A stretch of DNA of 64,000 nucleotides from an uncultured Collinsella sp. GTDB lineage: Bacteria > Actinomycetota > Coriobacteriia > Coriobacteriales > Coriobacteriaceae. Under the pieces are notes generated by a model. It had not been told where the DNA came from and made no database searches. It was given only the letters and a program-made list of their open reading frames with translations. Shown here in pieces: positions 43,543 to 55,871 of the stretch. The stretch is from assembly GCA_900555555.1 (NCBI GenBank), contig USLK01000001.1, positions 89,368 through 153,367 of the forward strand, read 5' to 3'. Position 1 is the stretch's first letter, and each line of letters starts with the position of its first letter. The translations under genes were made by a program, and so were the position numbers.

Positions 43543-45651
43543 TTAGGCGTTGGTGCCGTTCTTGCTCATGACCTCGTCCTGGACGGACTTGGGTGCGGGC
43601 TCGTAGGAGTCGAACTGCATGGTGTAGGATGCACGACCCTGAGTCTGCGAACGGAGGTCGGTTGCATAACCGAACATCTCGCCCAGCGGCACCTTGGCGC
43701 GGATGGTCTTGTTGCCACCGCGGTCGTCCATGCCCTCGATCTTGCCGCGACGGCCGGACAGGTTGCCCATAACGTCGCCCATGTACTGCTCGGGGGTCTC
43801 GACCTCAACGGCCATCATCGGCTCGAGCAGGATGGGATCGGACTTCTTGAGGGCGTCCTTGATAGCCATGGAACCGGCGATCTTGAATGCAGCCTCGGAG
43901 GAGTCAACCTCGTGGTAGGAACCGTCGAACAGGGTGACCTTGACGTCAACGACCGGGTAACCAGCGATAACACCGGTGTTGAGGGCCTCCTGGATGCCCT
44001 TGTCGATGGACGGGATGTACTCCTTGGGAACGACGCCTCCAACGATACCGTTGACGAACTCGTAGCCAAAGCCCTCTTCCATCTTCTCGAGCTTGATGAC
44101 GGCGTGGCCGTACTGGCCGCGGCCGCCGGACTGACGGACGAACTTGCCCTCGGCCTTCTCGACATCGTGGCCCGGAGCCTCACGGTAGGCAACCTGGGGC
44201 TTACCGACGTTAGCGTCGACCTTGAACTCGCGGAGCAGACGGTCAACGATGATCTCGAGGTGCAGCTCGCCCATGCCGGCGATGATGGTCTGGCCGGTCT
44301 CGTGGTTGGTAGACACCTGGAAGGTCGGGTCCTCCTCGGCGAGCTTGGTCAGAGCCAGGGACATCTTGTCCTGCTCGGCCTTGGTCTTAGGCTCGATGGC
44401 AACGTCGATAACGGGCTTGGCGAACTCGATCTGCTCGAGGACGATCTCCTTGCCCTCCTCGCACAGGGTGTCACCGGTGGTGGTGTTCTTCAGACCAACG
44501 GCAGCAAGAATGTCGCCAGCGGAAGCGCCGTCGACATCAACACGGTCGTTAGCGTTCATCTCGAGGATGCGGCCGAAGCGCTCGCGGTTGCCGTTGGTGG
44601 CGTTGACCACATAGGAACCAGCATCGACGTGACCGGAGTACACGCGGAAGAAGGTCAGCTTACCGACGAACGGGTCGGTAGCGATCTTGAACGCCAGGGC
44701 AGCGAACGGAGCAGAGGCGTCGGCCTCGCGCTTCTCGGTCTCGCCGGTGTTGGGGTTGGTGCCCTCAACGGCGGGAACGTCGACCGGGCTGGGCAGGTAG
44801 TCGACAACGGCATCGAGCAGCTCCTGGACGCCCTTGTTCTTGTAGGCGGAGCCCACGAGAACCGGGTTGAGCTCGTTGGCCAGGGTACCCTTACGGATAG
44901 CGGCCTTGAGCATGTCTACCGGGATCTCCTCGTCCTCGAGGATCATCATCATGAGCTCGTCGTCATAGTTAGCGGCAGCGTCGAGCAGCTCAGCGCGCTT
45001 CTCGGCTGCGACATCGGCGAACTCGGCCGGGATCTCGTCCATCGGCTCGGGGTAGGTCATGCCCTTGTCGTCCGGCTTGAAGTCCCAAGCGGTCATGGTG
45101 ACGAGGTCGATAACGCCCCAGAAGTTGTCCTCGGCGCCCATCGGGACCTGGATGGCCACGGCGTTGGCGTGGAGGCGGTCCTTCATGGTGTCGATGGCAT
45201 GGAAGAAGTCAGCGCCCACGCGGTCGTACTTGTTGATGAAGGCGATACGCGGAACGTTGAAGTTACGAGCCTGACGCCAAACGGTCTCAGACTGCGGCTG
45301 AACGCCGGCAACGGCGTCGAAAACAGCTACGGCACCATCGAGAACACGGAGGGAACGCTCGACCTCAGCGGTGAAGTCGACGTGGCCCGGGGTATCGATG
45401 ATCTGGATGCGGTAGGCCTTGTCGTCCTTGTGCCAGAAGCAGGTGGTGGCGGCGGACTGAATGGTAACGCCGCGCTCCTGCTCCTGAACCATCCAGTCCA
45501 TGGTAGCAGCGCCCTCGTGGGTCTCACCGATCTTGTGCTTCTTACCGGTGTAGTAAAGGATACGCTCGGTAGTGGTGGTCTTACCGGCATCGATGTGAGC
45601 CATGATGCCGATGTTGCGGGTCTCGGAAAGCTTGTACTTCGGCTTAGCCAT
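43543..45651 (-). CDS. fusA: Translation elongation factor G
   Basis: GTPase that drives translocation of tRNA and mRNA. The 702 residues have G1 AHIDAGKTTTTE (about 18-29), G3 DTPGHVDFT and G4 NKYDR, then domains II-V; GGRGQYGHAVI and the C-terminal RGKIEGMDDRGG block are intact. ATG start 19 bp after rpsG. Confidence 0.98.
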   Translation of the reverse strand: MAKPKYKLSETRNIGIMAHIDAGKTTTTERILYYTGKKHKIGETHEGAATMDWMVQEQERGVTIQSAATTCFWHKDDKAYRIQIIDTPGHVDFTAEVERSLRVLDGAVAVFDAVAGVQPQSETVWRQARNFNVPRIAFINKYDRVGADFFHAIDTMKDRLHANAVAIQVPMGAEDNFWGVIDLVTMTAWDFKPDDKGMTYPEPMDEIPAEFADVAAEKRAELLDAAANYDDELMMMILEDEEIPVDMLKAAIRKGTLANELNPVLVGSAYKNKGVQELLDAVVDYLPSPVDVPAVEGTNPNTGETEKREADASAPFAALAFKIATDPFVGKLTFFRVYSGHVDAGSYVVNATNGNRERFGRILEMNANDRVDVDGASAGDILAAVGLKNTTTGDTLCEEGKEIVLEQIEFAKPVIDVAIEPKTKAEQDKMSLALTKLAEEDPTFQVSTNHETGQTIIAGMGELHLEIIVDRLLREFKVDANVGKPQVAYREAPGHDVEKAEGKFVRQSGGRGQYGHAVIKLEKMEEGFGYEFVNGIVGGVVPKEYIPSIDKGIQEALNTGVIAGYPVVDVKVTLFDGSYHEVDSSEAAFKIAGSMAIKDALKKSDPILLEPMMAVEVETPEQYMGDVMGNLSGRRGKIEGMDDRGGNKTIRAKVPLGEMFGYATDLRSQTQGRASYTMQFDSYEPAPKSVQDEVMSKNGTNA

Positions 45652-45670
45652 GAGTCAGTTCCTTCCTGGA

Positions 45671-46144
45671 TTACCAGCGGTAGTGAGAGAATGCGCGGTT
45701 GGCCTCGGCCATCTTGAAGACGTCCTCACGCTTCTTGACGGAAGCGCCAACGCCGTTGGAGGCGTCGATGATCTCGTTGGCGAGACGCTCGGCCATGGTC
45801 TTCTCCTTGCGGGCGCGGGAGAAGTTCACGATCCAGCGGATGCCCAGCTGGGTGGAACGACGGGAGTTGACCTCCATCGGGACCTGATAGGTAGCGCCAC
45901 CAACGCGCTTGGGCTTGACCTCGAGCGTGGGCTTGACGTTGTCCATAGCCTTCTTGAAGACGGCCAGGGCGTCACCATCGGACTTCTCGGCGATGATGTC
46001 GAAAGCACCGTAGACGACGCGCTCAGCGGTGGCCTTCTTGCCATCGAGGAGGACCTTGTTGATGAGCTGGGTCACGAGACGGTTGTTGTAAACGGCGTCC
46101 GGCATGACCTCGCGGCGATTATTCTTTGCTGCACGACGCGGCAT
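45671..46144 (-). CDS. rpsG: 30S ribosomal protein S7
   Basis: A 157-residue head protein that contacts E-site tRNA and nucleates 3' domain assembly (MPRRAAKNNRREVMPD). It lies 44 bp after rpsL in the str operon; S7 is the str-operon repressor in other bacteria. Confidence 0.98.
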   Translation of the reverse strand: MPRRAAKNNRREVMPDAVYNNRLVTQLINKVLLDGKKATAERVVYGAFDIIAEKSDGDALAVFKKAMDNVKPTLEVKPKRVGGATYQVPMEVNSRRSTQLGIRWIVNFSRARKEKTMAERLANEIIDASNGVGASVKKREDVFKMAEANRAFSHYRW

Positions 46145-46188
46145 GTTGATACTCCTAATCTAGAGATGATCGTACGAAAGCTGAAGGC

Positions 46189-46560
46189 TTACTTCGGGCG
46201 CTTGGCGCCGTACTGGGAGCGAGCCTGCTTACGGTTGGCAACCGCAGCGCAGTCATAGGCGCCGCGGACGATCTTGTAGCGAACACCGGGGAGGTCGCGA
46301 ACACGGCCACCGCGGACGAGCACGATGGAGTGCTCCTGCAGGTTGTGGCCCTCACCCGGGATGTAGGCGGTAACTTCGATGCCGTTGACCAGGCGGACAC
46401 GGGCGACCTTACGCAGAGCCGAGTTCGGCTTCTTGGGGGTCGTGGTGAACACACGCGTGCACACGCCGCGCTTCTGGGAGTTGTGCTGCAGAGCAGCGTT
46501 CTTGGACTTCTTCGGGAGGCTCTTGCGTCCGTTACGGACAAGCTGGTTGATTGTAGGCAA
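46189..46560 (-). CDS. rpsL: 30S ribosomal protein S12 with Arg at position 88
   Basis: A 123-residue decoding-centre protein. The loop TTPKKPNSALRK keeps Lys43. In RGGRVRDLPGV the residue at 88 is Arg (codon CGC, 46297-46299) where most bacteria have Lys; K88R is a classic streptomycin-resistance change in M. tuberculosis numbering. The start is TTG at 46558-46560, 6 nt after AAGGAG. A strong promoter lies at 46652-46680. Confidence 0.98.
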   Translation of the reverse strand: MPTINQLVRNGRKSLPKKSKNAALQHNSQKRGVCTRVFTTTPKKPNSALRKVARVRLVNGIEVTAYIPGEGHNLQEHSIVLVRGGRVRDLPGVRYKIVRGAYDCAAVANRKQARSQYGAKRPK

Positions 46561-46651
46561 AACAATCTCCTTCTTCTAAACTCCAGCCTTATATTCTGTG
46601 CAACGGCTTGTAACGGGGCGTCAGCATCCGCCACGAAACATGCAGTTCGAT

Positions 46652-46680
46652 AGATTACGCGCCGTCAATGCACGTGTCAA
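46652..46680 (-). promoter_or_regulatory. Strong sigma-70-type promoter of the str operon (rpsL)
   Basis: A perfect -35 TTGACA (46675-46680) and -10 TAATCT (46652-46657) are 17 bp apart on the minus strand. It would drive rpsL-rpsG-fusA-rpsJ with a leader of about 90 nt. A second, weaker TATAAG box lies closer to the gene. Confidence 0.8.
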
Positions 46681-46786
46681 CAGACCACGCTGCCGGGCGT
46701 TTCCTTATTTGACCTATATTCCGCAGAGTCTCCACAACATACCCGCTAGAATGAGTATAGCCATCAACCTATCGCTAGGAGATACC

Positions 46787-47149
46787 ATGCGCATTGCAAT
46801 TCCCGTTGAAACCGACCAAGGCCTTGCCGCCCCGCGTTCCGGCCACTTCGGACACGCCGCTTTCTTCACCATCGTCACCGTGGAGGGTACCGAGATCACT
46901 TCGGTCGAATCGGTAAAAAATGTCGAGCACGATGAACAGGGTTGCGCCGGTGTGATCGATCACGCCCTCGCCCAGGACATCGATACCATCATAGCCACCG
47001 GCATGGGAATGCCTCCCTACACGCGCTTCACTGCTAACGGAGTCGATGTATACGCCGAAAGGGAAACCCCGATCGCCGGCGACGTGCTCGCAAAGTTCCT
47101 CCAGGGCAAGATTGAACGCATGAACCCGGCAAACGCCTGTCGCCACTAG
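46787..47149 (+). CDS. Dinitrogenase iron-molybdenum cofactor (NifX/NifB-type) domain protein
   Basis: A 120-residue protein of the DiNase FeMo-co family (MRIAIPVETDQGLAAPRSGHFGHAAFFTI at the N terminus, of which SGHFGHAAFF is the family block). In nitrogen fixers related domains bind cofactor precursors; in fermentative anaerobes the role is unknown, perhaps Fe-S or Mo handling. The ATG follows AGGAG. It reads against the flow, divergent from rpsL and convergent with rpoC, and ends at its own terminator, so it interrupts the usual rpoBC-rpsL run. Confidence 0.88.
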   Translation: MRIAIPVETDQGLAAPRSGHFGHAAFFTIVTVEGTEITSVESVKNVEHDEQGCAGVIDHALAQDIDTIIATGMGMPPYTRFTANGVDVYAERETPIAGDVLAKFLQGKIERMNPANACRH

Positions 47150-47190
47150 GGTATAAATCAGCTAAATGCCCCGTGTGCAAGCTCTTCATC

Positions 47191-47228
47191 GCCCGCCTTG
47201 CCTCGATCGAGACAAGGCGGGCTTTTTT
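47191..47228 (+). terminator. Rho-independent terminator of the FeMo-co domain gene
   Basis: A 10-bp stem GCCCGCCTTG (47191-47200) / CAAGGCGGGC (47213-47222), then TTTTTT. Confidence 0.93.
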
Positions 47229-47268
47229 CATTCCGCAAGAAGAGCCTTCGTCGTTTTTGCCTCGTTCC

Positions 47269-47462
47269 TGACAAATATGAACGGATATGAGTACTCATCG
47301 AGCTTTATGTAAGTTGAAATTCGCATTGGAACCATCCCCTATCCGTCTTTTCATGAACATTCGTCTCCGATTTCGCAGCCAAGCTTGACCATATCATCAG
47401 CGATGATGCTTTTATCTGGCTATTCGGCCAACCGGAATACTCATAACCGATTGTTTTTGTCA
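47269..47462. repeat. 194-bp intergenic element with inverted terminal repeats (copy 1)
   Basis: It begins TGACAAATATGAACGGATAT and ends ATAACCGATTGTTTTTGTCA, so its ends are imperfect inverted repeats of about 27 bp that share TGACAAA...CGGTTATGAGTA. No gene lies inside. A second element of exactly the same length with the same ends is at 63689. It fills the gap between the terminators of two convergent genes. Confidence 0.7.
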
Positions 47463-47509
47463 ACGAGCCGTGAAAAACGTTGCCTCAGGTGTAAAGTGCG
47501 CGTCCATGC

Positions 47510-47545
47510 AAAAAGCCCGCCTCCCCTACTGGGAAGACGGGCTTT
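47510..47545 (-). terminator. Rho-independent terminator of rpoC
   Basis: A GC-rich stem AAGCCCGCCTCCCC (47513-47526) pairs with GGGAAGACGGGCTT (47531-47544) with one G-T type mismatch, and TTTTTG follows on the minus strand. Confidence 0.88.
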
Positions 47546-47581
47546 GTTATGACGGTTCGAGATCCGTACCGAAATGGAGGC

Positions 47582-50500
47582 CTAGTCCTCCTGCTCCTCC
47601 GGATGGTTCTCGTCTTCGTCAACCAACTTGCTCAGCAACTCATCAAGAGAGGAAATATCCTCATTGATGATGGAGCCCTCGCCAGACTTGGAGGCATCGG
47701 CTGGAGCACCGAGCATCTCCTCATCGGAATCGAGGTGATGGCGCGGCGCGGAGGTACCCAGCAGAATATCATCCGGGCCATCGGGGCTGAAGACCATGTG
47801 CAGCAGCTGGGATAGGTCTTCCTCGTCGGCAACATCATCGTTGTTGTCGAGGATATAGAGCAGGTTATGCTGCTCCAAACCATCACGCAGCTCCTCGATG
47901 GCCTTAGCTCCGATGCCATCGATGCGAAGCAGGTCCTCCTCGGACTTGCCGGCCAGATCGCCAACAGTCTCGATACCGGCCTCGCTGAACTTGTTGGCCC
48001 AACGCTGCGACACACCAAGGTTGTCGTTAAGATACAGGCGGGCGTCCTCGGCGGAGATGGTGCGACCGTTCAGGTTGAGCGAACCATCGGCCTCGGTGAT
48101 ACCCTCATGTTGCGGCCACTCGAGCTTCTGCGGAAGCTGCTCATCGAGCTCCTTGAGCTCCTCGGGTGCCCAGGCGGGAAGCGCCTTGGCGTTCGGGGAA
48201 GTCGGACCTGCGACATCCTCGTAGCCGTCGGCGGAACGGTAGGTCATACCTGCATCGGCATAAAGCTTGAGGCCCGTACCGGCCGGAATCTTCTTGCCGA
48301 CGATGACGTTGGACTTGAGGTCCAGCAGGTGGTCGACCTTGCCCTCGATAGCGGCCTCGGTAAGGACGCCGGCCGTACGGATGAACGATGCGGAGGACAG
48401 CCAGGAGTCGATGGAGGAAGCGACCTTGAGCGTGCCAAGGATAGCCGGCTCGGACGCAGGCGGGTTGCCACCGCGACGCGCCACGCGATCGACCTCATCG
48501 GCGAACTCGTAGCGGTCGACGTACTGGCCGAGCAGATACTTGGAGTCGCCGGGGTTGGTGATCTGAACGCGGCGCAGCATCTGACGTGCAATAACCTCGA
48601 TGTGCTTATCGTTCAGGTCGACGCCCTGGGAGTTGTAGACGTCCTTGACGTTCTCAACGAACGTGTGCATCGTGCTCTCGATGTCGGTGAGGGTACGAAG
48701 CGTACGGAAGTTGACGAAGCCCTTGGTGATCTGGTCGCCGGCGCGAACGGTGCAACCGTCCTCGATGCCGGGCATGAACTGGACGGCAGCCGGGACGCGC
48801 TTCTCGTCGAGCACGCGGGTCGGGTCGTCGGAGTCGGTCAGCGTGAGGACGTACTCGGAGCTATCCGGCTTGATGGACAGGTGACCGCCGAACGGTGCCA
48901 GGTCGGCCTCACGGCCCAGGATCTTCTCGTTGACGTTGCCAACGATATCGAACATACGGCTAACGGTCGGCAGACCCTGCGTGATGTCGGCAACGCCTGC
49001 AACACCGCCGGAGTGAATGGTACGCATCGTAAGCTGCGTACCGGGCTCACCGATGGACTGTGCCGCGATGATGCCGACGGCGGTGCCGATGGCGACCGGA
49101 CGACGGGTGGACAGATCCCAGCCGTAGCACTTCTGGCAGACGCCGTACTTGGAGCGGCAGGTCAGCAGGGCACGCAGGGTGACCTTCTTCATGCCGGCAT
49201 CGACCATCGTCTGCAGGTCCTTGGTGCTCGTGATGTAACCGTCCTTGTGGAACAGCACGGTGCCGTCCGGGGCGACAACGTCGTTCAGGAAGCAGCGGCC
49301 AACAAGGTCGGCGTTGAGATCGTCCGTACCCGGGATGATCAGGTTGTAGGAGCAGCCCTCCGTGGTACCGCAGTCCTCTTCGCGAACAATGACGTCCTGT
49401 GCGACGTCGACGAGTCGACGGGTCAGGTAACCGGAGTCCGATGTGTGGGAAGCGGTATCGACCAGGCCCTTACGAGCACCGTACGTGGAGATGAAGTACT
49501 CGAGGGGAAGCAGGCCCTCGCGGAAGTTCGCCTTAATGGGAAGGTCGATCGTCTCGCCGGACATGTCTGCCATCAGACCGCGCATGCCGCCGAGCTGACG
49601 CAGCTGGGCCTTGGAGCCACGGGCGCCGGAGTCGGCCATCATGTAGATGGGGTTCTCCTCATCGAACATACCGAGCATCTTCGCGGCCACCTCGTCGGTA
49701 GCGGCGGTCCACTCGGCAACGACCTCCATGTGTCGCTCCTGCTCGTTGATGAAACCATCCTGATAGTACTCGTTGATCTGGTCGGCATTCGCCTGCGCAC
49801 GATCGAGGATCTCCTGCTTCTCGTCAGGGATCAAAGCGTCCCAAACGGAGATGGTCAGGCCGGACGTGGTGGCGTAATGGAAGCCGGAGTACTTGATGGC
49901 GTCGAGGATCGGCTCGACCTCGGCATCGGGGTAGCGGTCGCAGCAGTCGGAGACGAGCTTGGCGACGTCGCCCTTGACCATCTTGTAGTTGATGAACTCG
50001 TAGTCCTCGGGCAGGCACTGACGGTTGAAGACGATACGGCCGATGGTGGTCTCGAAGCGAGCGGTCTTGGAGCCGGTCACATCGTAGTCCACGATCTCAT
50101 CGCGGCCGTTCTTCAGGCGGAACAGCTTGGTGCCGTCCTCGTTGACGACGTTGGCCTCGTCCTCGGACACGCGGACCATGATCTTGGCCTGCAGGTCGAC
50201 CTCGGCGCGGCAATCGTAGGCATGCAGCGCGTCATCGAAGCTCGAGAACACATGGCCCTCGCCCTCCATGCCATCGCGGGCCTGCGTCAGGTAGTACACA
50301 CCGATGATCATGTCCTGGGAGGGAATATTCACCGGCTTGCCGGATGCAGGCGAGCGCAGGTTGTTGCTCGAGAGCATGAGCACGCGGGCCTCGGTCTGAG
50401 CCTGGACGGACAGCGGCACGTGGACGGACATCTGGTCGCCGTCGAAGTCGGCGTTGAACGGGGCGCATACGAGCGGGTGCAGGTGAATGGCCTTGCCCTC

Positions 50501-52051
50501 GACGAGAACGGGCTCAAATGCCTGAATGGACAGACGGTGCAGGGTTGGTGCACGGTTGAGGAGCACCAGGCGGCCGTCGATGACCTCTTCGAGGATGTCC
50601 CACACGAAGCTGGCGTTGCGGTCGATGGCGCGCTTGGCGCCCTTGACGTTCTCGACCTTGCCCAGGTCGACCAGGCGCTTGGTGACGAACGGTTTGAAGA
50701 GCTCCAGAGCCATGGTCTTGGGCAGGCCGCACTGATGCAACTTGAGTTTGGGGTCGGTAACGATTACCGAACGACCGGAGTAGTCGACACGCTTGCCCAG
50801 CAGGTTCTGACGGAAACGGCCCTGCTTGCCCTTGAGGGCCTCAGCCAGGGACTTGAGCGGGCGACCGCCACGGCCGGAGACCGGGCGACCGCGACGGCCG
50901 TTATCGAACAGCGCGTCGACGGCCTCCTGGAGCATGCGCTTCTCGTTGTTCACGATGATCGCAGGGGCATCCAGGTCCAGCAGGCGCTTGAGTCGGTTGT
51001 TACGGTTGATCACGCGACGGTAGAGGTCGTTGAGGTCGGACGCGGCGAAGCGACCGCCGTCGAGGGCGACCATCGGGCGCAGCTCCGGCGGAATGACCGG
51101 GATGACGTCGAGGATCATGTTGGCGGGATCGTTGTGGCCCTTCAGGAAGGCGTCGACGACCTCAAGGCGCTTAACGGCCTTCTCGCGCTTCTGCTTCTGG
51201 CTATCGGGATCGGCGATGATGCCCTTCAGAAGCTTGGACTCGCTCTCGAGATCGATGGAAGCCAGCAGGTCGCGAACGGCCTCGGCGCCCATGCCACCCT
51301 TGAAGTACATGGAGTAGTAGCGGCGCATCTCACGGAACAGCGGCTCATCGGAGACGAGATCGCGCTCGTTGAGCTGCATGAATGCGGTAAACGCCTCGGA
51401 GCGGAGCTCCTTCTCGTCGCGGCACTCCTCCTGGATGTCCACGATGCCGGCAGCGACCTCCTCGGCGGAGAGGGGCTCCTCGTCGGAGAACTCATCGAAG
51501 TTCTCCGGGTTGCCCTGCTCCTTGAGGCTGGCGATCTGGCGCTCGCACTCGGCATCGATCTCTTCCAGATCGGCCGCGAGCTCCTCGCGCAGGTCGTCGG
51601 CATCGGCCTCACGGGCCTCGTAATCAACCTCGGTGATGATGTAGCTGGCGAAGTAGAGCACCTTCTCGAGGTCCTTGGACTTGATGTCCAGAAGACGGCT
51701 CATGGGGAAGGACGTGGGGCTCTTGAAGTACCAGATGTGGCTCACGGGAGCGGCGAGCTCGATGTGGCCCATGCGCTCGCGGCGAACCTTGCGCGTGGTG
51801 ACCTCGACGCCGCAGCGCTCGCACACGATGCCCTTGAAACGGATGCCCTTGTACTTACCGCAGGAGCACTCCCAGTCCTTGTCAGGACCGAAGATCTTCT
51901 CGCAGAACAGGCCGTCCTTCTCGGGCTTGAGGGTACGGTAGTTGATCGTCTCGGGCTTCTTGACCTCGCCGTGGGACCACGAGCGAATGGTGTCTGCGGA
52001 AGCCAGCGAGATCTTTACCGCATCAAAATCTGTAGATTCGAAATCTGCCAC
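47582..52051 (-). CDS. rpoC: RNA polymerase subunit beta' with C-terminal helix-hairpin-helix extension
   Basis: The catalytic clamp subunit of RNA polymerase. It has the N-terminal zinc cysteines (CSCGKY, CERCG), the Mg-binding NADFDGDQM near residue 530, and the second zinc site (CGTTEGC, CRSKYGVCQKC). About 235 residues follow the usual core end (KIPAGTGLKLY), among them an RpoA-CTD-like domain at about 1342-1394 and an acidic tail. Start is GTG at 52049-52051, 9 nt after AAGGAG; TTG at 52055-52057, directly after the rpoB stop, is also possible. The adjacent genes are rpoB and an element-filled gap. Confidence 0.98.
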   Translation of the reverse strand: MADFESTDFDAVKISLASADTIRSWSHGEVKKPETINYRTLKPEKDGLFCEKIFGPDKDWECSCGKYKGIRFKGIVCERCGVEVTTRKVRRERMGHIELAAPVSHIWYFKSPTSFPMSRLLDIKSKDLEKVLYFASYIITEVDYEAREADADDLREELAADLEEIDAECERQIASLKEQGNPENFDEFSDEEPLSAEEVAAGIVDIQEECRDEKELRSEAFTAFMQLNERDLVSDEPLFREMRRYYSMYFKGGMGAEAVRDLLASIDLESESKLLKGIIADPDSQKQKREKAVKRLEVVDAFLKGHNDPANMILDVIPVIPPELRPMVALDGGRFAASDLNDLYRRVINRNNRLKRLLDLDAPAIIVNNEKRMLQEAVDALFDNGRRGRPVSGRGGRPLKSLAEALKGKQGRFRQNLLGKRVDYSGRSVIVTDPKLKLHQCGLPKTMALELFKPFVTKRLVDLGKVENVKGAKRAIDRNASFVWDILEEVIDGRLVLLNRAPTLHRLSIQAFEPVLVEGKAIHLHPLVCAPFNADFDGDQMSVHVPLSVQAQTEARVLMLSSNNLRSPASGKPVNIPSQDMIIGVYYLTQARDGMEGEGHVFSSFDDALHAYDCRAEVDLQAKIMVRVSEDEANVVNEDGTKLFRLKNGRDEIVDYDVTGSKTARFETTIGRIVFNRQCLPEDYEFINYKMVKGDVAKLVSDCCDRYPDAEVEPILDAIKYSGFHYATTSGLTISVWDALIPDEKQEILDRAQANADQINEYYQDGFINEQERHMEVVAEWTAATDEVAAKMLGMFDEENPIYMMADSGARGSKAQLRQLGGMRGLMADMSGETIDLPIKANFREGLLPLEYFISTYGARKGLVDTASHTSDSGYLTRRLVDVAQDVIVREEDCGTTEGCSYNLIIPGTDDLNADLVGRCFLNDVVAPDGTVLFHKDGYITSTKDLQTMVDAGMKKVTLRALLTCRSKYGVCQKCYGWDLSTRRPVAIGTAVGIIAAQSIGEPGTQLTMRTIHSGGVAGVADITQGLPTVSRMFDIVGNVNEKILGREADLAPFGGHLSIKPDSSEYVLTLTDSDDPTRVLDEKRVPAAVQFMPGIEDGCTVRAGDQITKGFVNFRTLRTLTDIESTMHTFVENVKDVYNSQGVDLNDKHIEVIARQMLRRVQITNPGDSKYLLGQYVDRYEFADEVDRVARRGGNPPASEPAILGTLKVASSIDSWLSSASFIRTAGVLTEAAIEGKVDHLLDLKSNVIVGKKIPAGTGLKLYADAGMTYRSADGYEDVAGPTSPNAKALPAWAPEELKELDEQLPQKLEWPQHEGITEADGSLNLNGRTISAEDARLYLNDNLGVSQRWANKFSEAGIETVGDLAGKSEEDLLRIDGIGAKAIEELRDGLEQHNLLYILDNNDDVADEEDLSQLLHMVFSPDGPDDILLGTSAPRHHLDSDEEMLGAPADASKSGEGSIINEDISSLDELLSKLVDEDENHPEEQED

Positions 52052-52057
52052 AGTCAA

Positions 52058-55543
<3,486 letters not shown>

Positions 55544-55705
55544 CAGGTGTTCCCTCCTTCTTGGGAAAGGCGGTTGTTCCGACGGAATCCGTGCCCTTCG
55601 CCCTGCGATGTGCAATTGGGGACGGGTGAACATTACACATGCGACCGTCCTCGCGCGCACATACACCGGCAATAGGCATAGCTCCGCCAGGTAATGCAAT
55701 CTATT

Positions 55706-55733
55706 AGTTTATCAGGTGCCCGCCGCTGGGCAA
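55706..55733 (-). promoter_or_regulatory. Candidate promoter of rpoBC
   Basis: On the minus strand TTGCCC (55728-55733) and TAAACT (55706-55711) are 16 bp apart; each matches four of six consensus bases. The leader would be about 155 nt. Confidence 0.5.
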
Positions 55734-55783
55734 GAAAAGGCTTGACTCGCTCGCCTTTTTGCATTAGCAAAGTTTTAGCGTAT

Positions 55784-55821
55784 AAAAACACCTGCTCAAC
55801 GCCTATGCATCGAACAGGTGT
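55784..55821 (-). terminator. Rho-independent terminator upstream of rpoB
   Basis: A 7-bp stem ACACCTG (55788-55794) / CAGGTGT (55815-55821) with a 20-nt loop and TTTTTAT after it on the minus strand. It ends the transcript of the membrane protein gene at 55872. Confidence 0.75.
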
Positions 55822-55871
55822 TCATGTGTTTTGAATGAAGGCGGGTTGCGGAATCCCAAATCCCGAGACGC

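Larger units (their letters stand above)
55544..55871. other. rpoB upstream region
   Basis: No gene is seen in 328 bp. It holds the rpoB promoter candidate and a leader of about 155 nt, and at the far end the terminator of the next leftward gene. The rplJL genes that often precede rpoB are not here, so rpoBC is a separate unit. Confidence 0.75.
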
